Shown here piece after piece: positions 56,556 to 64,000 of a stretch of 64,000 bases of DNA; positions within the stretch are counted from its first letter, which is position 1; each line of letters starts with the position of its first letter. Below the pieces are notes generated by a model. It saw only the letters and a list, made by a program, of their open reading frames with translations. It was not told the DNA's origin and did no database searches. A program made the position numbers and the translations under genes. Source of the DNA: CAVSIP01 sp963728075 (GTDB lineage: Bacteria; Actinomycetota; Actinomycetes; JAFAQI01; DASSKL01); contig CAVSIP010000001.1 in the NCBI GenBank assembly GCA_963728075.1, positions 372,001 through 436,000 on the forward strand, given 5' to 3'.

Positions 56556-58718
56556 GTGCTTGTGAAACACAGGGCGGTCAAGCGGCGTACCTGGGTCGTG
56601 TCGGGTGCCGTGGCGGTCGGGCTGGTTGTCCCGACGACGGTCGCGGTCATCGCAACCTCAGGCGGCGCCGCCGCGGCGGTGGACAGTGTGGCGGTGAGCT
56701 CGCTCTCGCCGACGTCGGTGACGAACGGGTGGGGTCCGTACGAGACGAACATGAGCAACGGGGAGCAGGCCGCGGGGGACGGCAGCACGATCACGATCAA
56801 CGGCAAGACGTACGCGTCGGGGTTGGGGGTGCATGCGGCGTCGAAGCTGGTCTACGCGCTCGACGGTGCGTACACGACGTTCACCTCGGACGTGGGGGTG
56901 GATGACGAGGTCGGTAACCGCGGCTCGGTGACCTTCGAGGTGTGGGTCGACGGTGTGCGCAAGTACGCCAGTGCTGTGCTGGCCGGCAAGGACGCGGCGG
57001 TGCCGGTGAGCGTGGACGTCTCCGGTGCGAGCACGTTGACTCTGGTGGTCACCGACGGCGGTGACAACAACTACTACGACCACGCCGACTGGGCAGGCGC
57101 CGCGCTGACCCTCAAGAGCGCGGCGACGACGTCCTCGGCCACTCCGGTGAGCTCGCTCTCGCCGACGTCGGCGACGAACGGGTGGGGTCCGTACGAGACG
57201 AACATGAGCAACGGGGAGCAGGCCGCGGGGGACGGCAGCACGATCACGATCAACGGCAAGACGTACGCGTCGGGGTTGGGGGTGCATGCGGCGTCGAAGC
57301 TGGTCTACGCGCTCCACGGTGCGTACACGACGTTCACCTCGGACGTGGGGGTGGATGACGAGGTCGGTAACCGCGGCTCGGTGACCTTCGAGGTGTGGGT
57401 CGACGGTGTGCGCAAGTACGCCAGTGCTGTGCTGGCCGGCAAGGACGCGGCGGTGCCGGTGAGCGTGGACGTCTCCGGTGCGAGCACGTTGACTCTGGTG
57501 GTCACCGACGGCGGTGACAACAACTACTACGACCACGCCGACTGGGCGGGCGCTGCGCTGACGACATCGGGATCTGCGACGGCGACGTCGCCGTCTCCCT
57601 CGCCCTCGCCCTCGCCGCCGGCCACAACCACGTCCTCGCCGACCTGCACCGGACCGATCACCATTACTCAGGGTGGGACCTACACGGGCTGCTGGGTGTC
57701 GACGGACACCCACTTTGCTGTGACCATCGCGACAAGCCAGCCGGTCACGATCACCGGGAGCACTCTGAAGGGGCCGGTTCGGCTGATCGGCAACTCTGTC
57801 AGCAACGTGAAGCTGACCGTGACCAACAGCCGGCTGATAGGCACCTATCCTCTCCGTGGCCAGGCCGGCGGCTACGCCATCTACCTTGTTGGCTTCGACT
57901 ACGCGGACATCGAGCACAACTACATCGAGCACAAGGCCGGAATCAAGCTGGGCAACTGGAGCGGCACCTCAGTCAGCCACCCAGTGCTTGTCCGGTACAA
58001 CTACGCAAGCAACATCGACGGCCGCATCTCGAACGGCTCCGGCGGCTACTCAGGGACGGTAAACGCTACGTTCCTTCAGTTCGACAATGTGAAGAACGCT
58101 GCCGGCGTCGAGATCGCGTGGAACCGGATCGAGAACGCTCCGGACCAGAGCGCGGTGGAGGACAACATCAGCATCTTCAACGCGTCCGGCACCAGCGCGT
58201 CCCCGATCGACGTCCACGATAACCTCGTACATGGCGCCTTCCCCTTCCCGTCGACCAGCTCCAGCTACAGCGGGGGCGGCATCAACCTGGGCGATGGTGG
58301 CGGCGCATACGCGGTTGCGCACGACAACGTGGTGGTCGCCACGAGCAACTATGGTCTGGCGATCACAGGTGGCCAGAACATGACCCTGCGCAACAACCTT
58401 GCCGTCGCGAGCGGGCTGTTCTCTGACGGGTCACCAATTCCTGCCATGAACGTTGGCCTCATCGCCTGGAACCAGTACTCCGCCCCGTTCGGCAATGCAC
58501 AGGTGTTCGGCAACACCTCCGGCTGGTACCGCGCCACGAACTCGCGCTACTCGGTGGGCCGCGCGGACTGGTGGCTGCCGGACTGCAGCGGCAGCTGCAC
58601 GGACACGCATCTCAACAACAACCAGGATGCCGTGACGCTGTCAGACGAGGCGAACGCCGTCTCGGCTTGGGTGTCCAAGGCCGCAGGTGCGGGCGTTGCC
58701 GTGGGGCCGTCGGCGTAG
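56556..58718 (+). CDS. Secreted protein: two NPCBM domains plus parallel beta-helix
   Basis: A 720-residue secreted protein. The signal peptide has helix VVSGAVAVGLVVPTTVAVIA. Two NPCBM-like carbohydrate-binding domains (about residues 48-185 and 199-336, GWGPYETNMSNGEQAAGDGS) differ at only two residues. A Ser/Pro linker (SPSPSPSPPATTTSSPT) leads to a right-handed beta-helix-like domain of about 340 residues (PVTITGSTLKGPVRLIG, RYNYASNIDGRIS), a fold used by polysaccharide lyases and hydrolases. Either GTG 56556 or GTG 56562 could start it. Probably binds or trims the exopolysaccharide made by this locus (inference). Confidence 0.8.
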   Translation: MLVKHRAVKRRTWVVSGAVAVGLVVPTTVAVIATSGGAAAAVDSVAVSSLSPTSVTNGWGPYETNMSNGEQAAGDGSTITINGKTYASGLGVHAASKLVYALDGAYTTFTSDVGVDDEVGNRGSVTFEVWVDGVRKYASAVLAGKDAAVPVSVDVSGASTLTLVVTDGGDNNYYDHADWAGAALTLKSAATTSSATPVSSLSPTSATNGWGPYETNMSNGEQAAGDGSTITINGKTYASGLGVHAASKLVYALHGAYTTFTSDVGVDDEVGNRGSVTFEVWVDGVRKYASAVLAGKDAAVPVSVDVSGASTLTLVVTDGGDNNYYDHADWAGAALTTSGSATATSPSPSPSPSPPATTTSSPTCTGPITITQGGTYTGCWVSTDTHFAVTIATSQPVTITGSTLKGPVRLIGNSVSNVKLTVTNSRLIGTYPLRGQAGGYAIYLVGFDYADIEHNYIEHKAGIKLGNWSGTSVSHPVLVRYNYASNIDGRISNGSGGYSGTVNATFLQFDNVKNAAGVEIAWNRIENAPDQSAVEDNISIFNASGTSASPIDVHDNLVHGAFPFPSTSSSYSGGGINLGDGGGAYAVAHDNVVVATSNYGLAITGGQNMTLRNNLAVASGLFSDGSPIPAMNVGLIAWNQYSAPFGNAQVFGNTSGWYRATNSRYSVGRADWWLPDCSGSCTDTHLNNNQDAVTLSDEANAVSAWVSKAAGAGVAVGPSA
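56694..57110 (+). repeat. Direct DNA repeat encoding NPCBM domain, copy 1
   Basis: 417 bases repeated 453 bases downstream with only a handful of differences (for example GGTGACG to GGCGACG and CTCGACGG to CTCCACGG). Synonymous positions are almost all identical, so the duplication is recent or kept uniform by gene conversion. Confidence 0.92.
57147..57563 (+). repeat. Direct DNA repeat encoding NPCBM domain, copy 2
   Basis: Second copy, joined to the first by a 36-base linker coding for a Ser/Thr-rich stretch. At protein level only Val-to-Ala and Asp-to-His changes are seen against copy 1. Confidence 0.92.
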
Positions 58719-58750
58719 ACGCTCACAACCGCTCGAATGATCCGCACCGT

Positions 58751-58783
58751 GCGGGGCCGTCACAGATCCTGTGGCGGCCCCGC
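58751..58783. terminator. Bidirectional terminator between the beta-helix gene and a glycosyltransferase
   Basis: GCGGGGCCG-T-CACAG and CTGTG-G-CGGCCCCGC form a stem of 14 pairs with one mismatch around the loop ATC. It overlaps the 3' end of the minus-strand glycosyltransferase gene, so the hairpin is partly coding. Confidence 0.8.
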
Positions 58784-59947
58784 GCCCATGCGGGCCAGTC
58801 GAGGGGGGTCATCGGCATAGGCGTTCGTGAGTGCTTGCACGTGCGCCTGCTCGCCGTAGCGTGCTTCGAACACATCGCGACACTGGGCGCGCATCAGCGG
58901 AAAGTCGTGTGCGGCCGCTCTCAGCTGCTCCGAGAGGTGACCTGCGAAGTCATTGACCACACGGCCGCTGCCGTCTCGCCGCACGAGGTCGGAAACACCG
59001 TTGTGCCGCCAGGCAAGCACAGGAAGCCCCGCGGACAGCGCCTCGGCGTACACGAGGGGGAATCCTTCCGGCCACTGGCTGGGGAGGAGCAAACCGGCGG
59101 CATGTCTCATCTCCTCCAGGACGAGTGAACGATCTCGGACGTCCAGGAGCTCGACGCGTTTGCCTTCGGCGAGCATGCCAACGGTACGTGCCACTGGGCC
59201 TGCCCCGATGACTTTCAACGGCACGTCAGCAGGCCACGCAGCAACGAGGGGGCCCACGGCCTTCTCCTGCGACAAGCGCCCGACGTAGAGCCAGGAGGCG
59301 CCACCCGGCCCTGGGCCGCGGTCCAGGGAGTCCGGCAGGAAGTTCGGTATCTCGGCAAGCCGTGACGAGTCAAGCCCCGAGCGCTCGTAGATGGCCCGCA
59401 TCCTGGGCGAGAGCACGATAATGCGTTTCGCCGCCCTCAAGGGAGGTTGCCTCGGGCCCTTTCGGGTGGCAAGGGCCAACGGCAGGGTGGCGATCGAGGA
59501 GTTGCGGTAGCAGCGGTAGCGAAGGGCGGGCAGCGTCCGTCCACCCACGCAGAGCGTGCACGCCTCACCCGCACCGCCCGGTGTCGAGGGCCGGTACAGG
59601 GTCCCCGCGGCGCACAGCGCCCGGTAGTTGTGGAGCGTGTGCACGAAGGGCACCTCGAGACGCCTCAACCAGGTATGGCCGAAGTTGGGGAACAGGTTGT
59701 GGACGTGCACGACGTCGGGGGCGAGTCGCTCGAGGTGGCGCAGGGGGCTGCGCCCGACGCCGGTGGCGACCGTGACCGCGGCCTCGACGGGATACCACGG
59801 GCGCCGTCTCAGGTCGTCGGTGCTGGCCGAGACCAGATGCACGTCGTGGCCGGCACGGCCGAGCGCCTCCACCTCGGCGTGCACCGCGGCGTTCTCGCCG
59901 CTGGGCTGGTCACTCGCGTAGAAGCTGTGGACGACGGCTATGCGCAC
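58760..59947 (-). CDS. GT4-family glycosyltransferase
   Basis: A 395-residue GT-B enzyme. The N-terminal acceptor domain has VVHSFYASDQPSGENAAVHAEV and VVHVHNLFPNFGHTWL; the C-terminal nucleotide-sugar domain has LYVGRLSQEKAVGPLV and SQWPEGFPLVYAEALSAGLPVLAW with the E-x7-E motif. It adds a sugar to the growing repeat unit in the cytoplasm. It is 10 bases downstream of the tyrosine-kinase gene on the same strand. Confidence 0.87.
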   Translation of the reverse strand: MRIAVVHSFYASDQPSGENAAVHAEVEALGRAGHDVHLVSASTDDLRRRPWYPVEAAVTVATGVGRSPLRHLERLAPDVVHVHNLFPNFGHTWLRRLEVPFVHTLHNYRALCAAGTLYRPSTPGGAGEACTLCVGGRTLPALRYRCYRNSSIATLPLALATRKGPRQPPLRAAKRIIVLSPRMRAIYERSGLDSSRLAEIPNFLPDSLDRGPGPGGASWLYVGRLSQEKAVGPLVAAWPADVPLKVIGAGPVARTVGMLAEGKRVELLDVRDRSLVLEEMRHAAGLLLPSQWPEGFPLVYAEALSAGLPVLAWRHNGVSDLVRRDGSGRVVNDFAGHLSEQLRAAAHDFPLMRAQCRDVFEARYGEQAHVQALTNAYADDPPRLARMGAGPPQDL

Positions 59948-59957
59948 CTGACCCGCC

Positions 59958-61367
59958 CTACAGCGTCGGTGTTCGCTGTGTCAGGGTGGCCTGCCCGTTG
60001 GCCATCGACTCCAGGGCCCGCTGGCGCACGAAACCGTAGGAGTCGTCGTAGCTCTCCGGCCCTCGCGTCGGGACCATGTTGAGCACGGCACCCAGGATCC
60101 GCGCGTCGACCGCGGCCAGCTCACGGACAGCCGTCTGCAGCTGGGTGCGTCGCGTGCTGGCGTGGTGCACCACGAGCAGCACCCCGTCCGTGATCGTGGC
60201 GAGGACGGCGGCGTCCGTCACCGGCAGCACGGGGGGCGCGTCAACCAGCAGCACTTCGGCCCGGTCGAGGAGCGCCGCGAAGACCTCGTCCGCCTGCGGT
60301 GAGCTCAACAGCTCGCTGGGGTCTTCGGGTGGAGGCCCGCTCGGGAGGAACAGCAAGCCGTCCCCTCTGGTGACCAACACCTCCTCGAGGCTCATCTCGC
60401 CCTTGAGCACGTTGGTGAGGCCTGCCGGTGCGGGACAGCCCAGGTAGCGGGACAGTCGGGGCTCGCGCAGGTCGGCGTCCACCAGCGCCACGCGCTTGTG
60501 CGTGCGCGCGAAGGAGAGCGCGAGGTTCACGCACACGCTCGACTTCCCCTCACCCGGTGCGGCGCTCGTGACCAGGACGGACCGGGGTGGCCCAGCGGGG
60601 TCGAGGTACTGAACGCCGGTCCGGAGCCGGCGGAACGCCTCGAGCCGGTTCGACGGCCGCCTCGATGTGCCGGCGATGGTGGGGTGTTTCGACGCCGTCG
60701 GGTCCCTCGGGACCAGTGCCAGCGTGGGGAGCCCGACCAGCTTCTCGAGCATGTCCGCGGAGCGGACGGTCCGGTCCCAGCTCTCCCGGGTCACGGCTCC
60801 CGCCACTCCGAGACCGAGCCCGAGGAGGAGACCGAGGGCGAGGTTCAGCTTCCATCGCGGCGAGGTGGGCGCCGTCGGTGTGCCCGCGGTCTGCACCATG
60901 CTGACCTTCACTGGCGCCCCGCCACCGTCGGTGGGCTCCAGCTGCTCCACGACCCGCGGGAACGTCCGCCCGATCGCGTTGGCGACGTCGCGCGCCCGCG
61001 TCGGGACCGAGTCGATCACGGTGACGTCGATCAGAGATGTCTCTTGCGGGACATTCGCGCTGACCTCCTCGCTCAGCTGTCCGGCGTCGTAGGGGAGGTC
61101 CAGCTGCTCGATGACCGGCTGCAGGACCGTGGGGGAGTCCACGATGTCCGCGTAGCTCGACACCCGGCCGTTGACGTAGAGGCTGCCCTGGTAGATCCCA
61201 CCGCTTCCCGGTGCCCCGGTCGTCGAGACGAACATGCGCATGCTCGCGGTGTACTTCGGCGTGGCCCGCGCCGTGAGGGCCACGGCGACTCCGAGGACGA
61301 GCAGCGTGACGACTGCCACCACACGCCATCTCGCGCGGACCACGAGGGCGTAGTCGCGTAGATCCAC
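59958..61367 (-). CDS. Polysaccharide co-polymerase / BY-kinase (Wzz-Wzc fusion)
   Basis: A 469-residue protein. A Wzz-type chain-length domain spans two membrane helices (VVAVVTLLVLGVAVALTA and LNLALGLLLGLGLGVAGAV). The cytoplasmic bacterial tyrosine kinase domain follows, with Walker A TSAAPGEGKSSVCVN, Walker A' VALVDADLREP and Walker B VLLVDAPPVLPVTDA. The C-terminal tail has two tyrosines (ESYDDSYGF) instead of a long cluster. It controls chain length and export of the polysaccharide. Confidence 0.9.
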   Translation of the reverse strand: MDLRDYALVVRARWRVVAVVTLLVLGVAVALTARATPKYTASMRMFVSTTGAPGSGGIYQGSLYVNGRVSSYADIVDSPTVLQPVIEQLDLPYDAGQLSEEVSANVPQETSLIDVTVIDSVPTRARDVANAIGRTFPRVVEQLEPTDGGGAPVKVSMVQTAGTPTAPTSPRWKLNLALGLLLGLGLGVAGAVTRESWDRTVRSADMLEKLVGLPTLALVPRDPTASKHPTIAGTSRRPSNRLEAFRRLRTGVQYLDPAGPPRSVLVTSAAPGEGKSSVCVNLALSFARTHKRVALVDADLREPRLSRYLGCPAPAGLTNVLKGEMSLEEVLVTRGDGLLFLPSGPPPEDPSELLSSPQADEVFAALLDRAEVLLVDAPPVLPVTDAAVLATITDGVLLVVHHASTRRTQLQTAVRELAAVDARILGAVLNMVPTRGPESYDDSYGFVRQRALESMANGQATLTQRTPTL

Positions 61368-61528
61368 GGTCGACCCTTTCGAAAGAGACGCTTGCTCTAC
61401 AGAGCGTGGGTGCGGCGGTTTGAGACATCCGGTGCCGGATCGAGGGCGGGGGGTATCAGGACGCGGGGCCGGGTGGTCGTTCCCGTGGGGGCCGGCCGGG
61501 CCCCCGATCCTTGCTTTCGGGGGTGTCG

Positions 61529-62401
61529 ATGAGCCGCGGGCGACAACTCACGGCGATCATGACCTGTCATAACCGGCGCGCGTCCACGCTTGCCTGTATC
61601 CAGAGTCTGGCTGCGCAGGAGGACGTGGACCTCGATGTGCGGACCGTCCTGGTGGACGACGGCAGCACCGACGGCACCGCGCCCGCGGTCGCCGCCCGCT
61701 TCCCCGACATCCGGCTCGTGCCCGGCGACGGGACACTGTTCTGGGCCGCCGGCATGGCCCTGGCCGAGCGTGTTGCCCTCACCGAGGGGGATCCCGACTA
61801 CCTGCTCTGGCTCAACGACGACGTGCGCCTGAGTCCAGGCGCGCTGCGGACGCTTCTCACGGTCAGCCGAGATGCCCGTCCCTCGCTCCACGCCGTCTCC
61901 GGTTCGGTGAGGGACCCCGCGACCGGGCGCACCTCCTACGGCGGCGTTCGACGGCTGGACTGGCACCCGCTCCGCTACCAGCTGGCGACGCCGGGCGAGC
62001 AGGCGACCGAGGTCGACAACGTGCACGGCAACGTCCTGCTGGTTCCCCGATTGTGCTACCAGGCCTTGGGAGCGATCGACGGAGGCTTCGAACACGCTTA
62101 CGCCGACTTCGACTACGGGCAGCGTCTGCGCGACCGCGGTGGCCGGCTGCTGCTGGCACCCGGTCACGTCGGTGAGTGCTCTGTCAACCGCAGGCCCAGG
62201 GCCGCGCTGGACCCCGCGGTGCCGCGGTGGCGACGCCTGGCGGCGGCGATGACGCGCACCGAGATGCCGGTGCGGTCACAGATCCGCTACCTGCGTCGCC
62301 ACGGTGGCGCAGCGTGGCCGGTGTTGGCTGTTGCCCCCTACGTACGAGCCGGTTTGCTGCCCGGTCGCTACCTGCGGCCGCGGCATGCGAGGGTCTCGTG
62401 A
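61529..62401 (+). CDS. GT2-family glycosyltransferase
   Basis: A 290-residue GT-A enzyme. AIMTCHNRRASTLACIQSL opens the Rossmann-like domain, VLVDDGSTDGTAPAV binds the nucleotide, and LLWLNDDVRLSPGA carries the DXD-like metal motif. The pattern resembles rhamnosyl- or galactosyl-transferases of capsule loci. ATG 61529 follows a GGGGG Shine-Dalgarno; GTG 61523 is an alternative. Its stop overlaps the next glycosyltransferase. Confidence 0.87.
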   Translation: MSRGRQLTAIMTCHNRRASTLACIQSLAAQEDVDLDVRTVLVDDGSTDGTAPAVAARFPDIRLVPGDGTLFWAAGMALAERVALTEGDPDYLLWLNDDVRLSPGALRTLLTVSRDARPSLHAVSGSVRDPATGRTSYGGVRRLDWHPLRYQLATPGEQATEVDNVHGNVLLVPRLCYQALGAIDGGFEHAYADFDYGQRLRDRGGRLLLAPGHVGECSVNRRPRAALDPAVPRWRRLAAAMTRTEMPVRSQIRYLRRHGGAAWPVLAVAPYVRAGLLPGRYLRPRHARVS

Positions 62402-63549
62402 CCGCCATGCGAGTTGTCATGGTCGAGGGGCATCTGCGGCAGTACAGGGTGCCCTTTCTGCTGGCGCTCCACGAGCGACTGGGCAGACTCGTGGTCATCG
62501 TCCGTCGCGTCGAGGAACCCGCCAAGGCGGCGTTGGACCGGGCCGGCGTCGTGGTTCGCTTCATGCCGTTCCTGCAGGTTCCGCGGCGTGAGCGCCACCC
62601 CCTCGGCTTCGAACGCGGCGTCCCGCTCTACGTACCCGTGGGCCTGCAACGGACCATCGCGGCGGAGAAGCCATCAGTCGTTGTGTGTGGCGACATGGGA
62701 CTGCAGTTCATCCAAGCCGCTCGGTACTGCGCCCGCTCACGTACGGCGCTGGTGCTCTGGGCACGGGTCTCCGAGCACACCGAGCAGGGTCGTAAGCGGT
62801 ACCAGCAGGTGCTGCGGCCCCGTCTGGTGACCTGTGCCGATCGAGTCATCGTCAACGGCGAGTCCGGGCGCGCCTACATGCGGAGTCTCGGAGCCGCCCA
62901 CGAGCGAATCTGCCCGATCCCCCTGGCCCTGGACCCGACCGCGGTGGCGAGCGCAGAGCATCGGTCGCCGCGAGCCGAAGTCACGCGGTTCCTGGCGATC
63001 AACCGCATCGTCGAGGGCAAGGGGCTTGACCGGCTGCTGGACGGGCTGGCTCGTCTGCCTCAGCGTGGGTGGACCCTGACCGTGGTCGGGGCCGGCCCTG
63101 CACTACCCGCTCTCAGGAGGCAGGTTACCGAGCGCCGACTGCCGGTCTCCTTCGTGGGACACCAGGAGAGAGCGGCCTTACCGGCGTTCTTCCGGTCCGC
63201 AGACTTCTTCGTGCACCCGTCGCTGTGCGATGAGTGGGCACTCGTGATCGGGGAGGCGCTTGCGGCTGGAGTTCCCGTGCTCGGCAGTGTGTACGCGCAG
63301 GCCGCAACGGAGCTGCTGCGGGACGGTGTCAACGGCCGAGTCTTTCGTCCCGACGATCCGGCGTCGTTGCACGGGAGCCTGTCGTGGGCCGCGGGATATC
63401 CGGCCGCGGCATGGCCTGCGTTGAGCGAGAGCGCGCGCCGATCGGCAAGACCTCTGTATCCAGATCCGGTGGCCGACCGGTTCAGCTCAGTGTTGGAGCA
63501 AGCGGCCAGCGACTGCCTCGCGAGACGCCCCGGACGCATCAGTGCATAG
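62398..63549 (+). CDS. GT4-family glycosyltransferase
   Basis: A 383-residue GT-B enzyme with FLAINRIVEGKGLDRLLDGL and SADFFVHPSLCDEWALVIGEALAAGVPVLGS, the retaining GT4 motif. GTG 62398 overlaps the preceding stop; ATG 62407 (MRVVMVEGHLRQYRVPFL) is an equally good start. Acceptor sugar unknown. Confidence 0.87.
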   Translation: MTAMRVVMVEGHLRQYRVPFLLALHERLGRLVVIVRRVEEPAKAALDRAGVVVRFMPFLQVPRRERHPLGFERGVPLYVPVGLQRTIAAEKPSVVVCGDMGLQFIQAARYCARSRTALVLWARVSEHTEQGRKRYQQVLRPRLVTCADRVIVNGESGRAYMRSLGAAHERICPIPLALDPTAVASAEHRSPRAEVTRFLAINRIVEGKGLDRLLDGLARLPQRGWTLTVVGAGPALPALRRQVTERRLPVSFVGHQERAALPAFFRSADFFVHPSLCDEWALVIGEALAAGVPVLGSVYAQAATELLRDGVNGRVFRPDDPASLHGSLSWAAGYPAAAWPALSESARRSARPLYPDPVADRFSSVLEQAASDCLARRPGRISA

Positions 63550-63617
63550 GACCTGGATCGTGTCGCGGCGCGCGACTGCGCTGATCCGGCCGGTCCGGCG
63601 CCTGCTGGGGCCGGGTT

Positions 63618-64000
63618 GCGACGCGGGCGGCTGGCATTGACTCGGCGCAACCGGCTGCTCGACCTCGTCGTCCGGGCCGTCGGATGGAACTTCGGGGCTG
63701 GCGTGGTGCTGCTTGCTGCGCAGATGGGCTACACCGCCTTGACTGCGCGTGCCATCCCCCCCGCAGACTTCGGTGCGTACGCGCTCGCGCTGACCATCGT
63801 GCAGCTCGGGAGCTACTTCGGGGGCGGCACTCTGGGAAACGCGGTGATGCGCGCACCACGGCTCGGTCGCCACACCGTGGCAACCAGCCTGTGGCTGGCC
63901 TTGGGTCTCGGCGCCGGGCTGTCGGTGGTGTTCGCCGCCCTGGCTGCGCCCTTCTCTGCGCTCTTCCGCATGCCGGCTCTGGCCGACATCCTGTACCCGC
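63618..64000 (+). CDS. Polysaccharide flippase, Wzx-like (partial, runs off the window)
   Basis: At least 127 residues reading to the window edge. It contains RAVGWNFGAGVVLLAAQMGYTALTARAIPPADFGAYALALTI-type sequence, the first helices of the MATE/RfbX flippase fold (AIPPADFGAYALALTI), then LGNAVMRAPRLGRHTVATSL and a third helix. It would move lipid-linked repeat units across the membrane. The start is unclear: TTG 63618 or 63639 lie in frame, while a GTG at 63560 begins an Arg-rich frame that would join only after a one-base shift. Confidence 0.65.

Overview
The window is very GC-rich chromosomal DNA with short intergenic gaps, many GTG starts and stop/start overlaps of the GTGA and ATGA type. 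Gene content and order point to a high-GC actinobacterium (Actinomycetota): hisD-C-B-H-priA-hisF-hisI runs straight into trpE, a trp-region membrane protein, trpC-B-A and lgt; an ANTAR regulator of the PdtaR type lies beside a short-arm tRNA-Leu(CAA) and polA; rpsA, coaE and uvrB follow. I cannot name a genus from sequence alone.

Layout. 1-2.5 kb: end of lspA, rluD, a one-TM envelope protein, a GNAT enzyme. 2.5-6.1 kb: dnaE, broken by five apparent single-base shifts. 6.1-10.2 kb: a five-gene envelope operon (MGDG-synthase-type glycosyltransferase, polysaccharide deacetylase, ABC ATPase, permease, small membrane protein). 10.2-10.6 kb: a gene-free array of structured repeats. 10.6-23.6 kb: a LON-domain gene diverging from the his-trp-lgt superoperon, which ends in a VIT1/CCC1-type metal transporter. 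23.8-29.8 kb: gltB-gltD (glutamate synthase). 30-34.8 kb: a branched-chain amino-acid type ABC importer, with the binding protein convergent to livHMGF. 35-40.2 kb: PfpI/DJ-1 protein, tRNA-Leu, small protein, pdtaR, GNAT, polA. 40.3-43.2 kb: secreted glycoside-hydrolase-like and deacetylase proteins. 43.2-51.9 kb: methyltransferase, rpsA, DUF4012 protein, LPXTG protein, coaE, secreted TIM-barrel-like protein, uvrB. 52-64 kb: an exopolysaccharide locus (FkbM methyltransferase, GDP-fucose synthase, priming sugar transferase, UDP-sugar decarboxylase/epimerase, beta-helix protein with duplicated NPCBM domains, glycosyltransferases, tyrosine-kinase/chain-length protein, start of a flippase).

The genes fall into linked tasks. 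The his and trp enzymes form a biosynthetic block, with one isomerase (PriA) probably serving both pathways because no trpF is present; GltBD supplies glutamate and the liv system imports amino acids. DnaE, PolA and UvrB cover replication and repair. Two deacetylases, two TIM-barrel-like secreted proteins, the DUF4012/LPXTG pair and the EPS locus all concern the cell surface.

The most notable non-coding signal is a family of about 67-nt intergenic elements (three copies at 10.2-10.5 kb, one at 23.65 kb). Their stems are kept by a compensatory G:C to A:T change and by wobble-preserving changes. They share the core CGACACGCCGTACG with a second, differently armed element at 40.2 kb and a half-copy at 29.8 kb. 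Two further observations recur: many genes have a TANNNT or CANNNT box 6-8 nt before the start codon, as expected for leaderless transcripts, and about a dozen single-base shifts plus one in-frame TAG break otherwise well conserved, mostly essential genes, which looks like consensus sequence error rather than gene decay.
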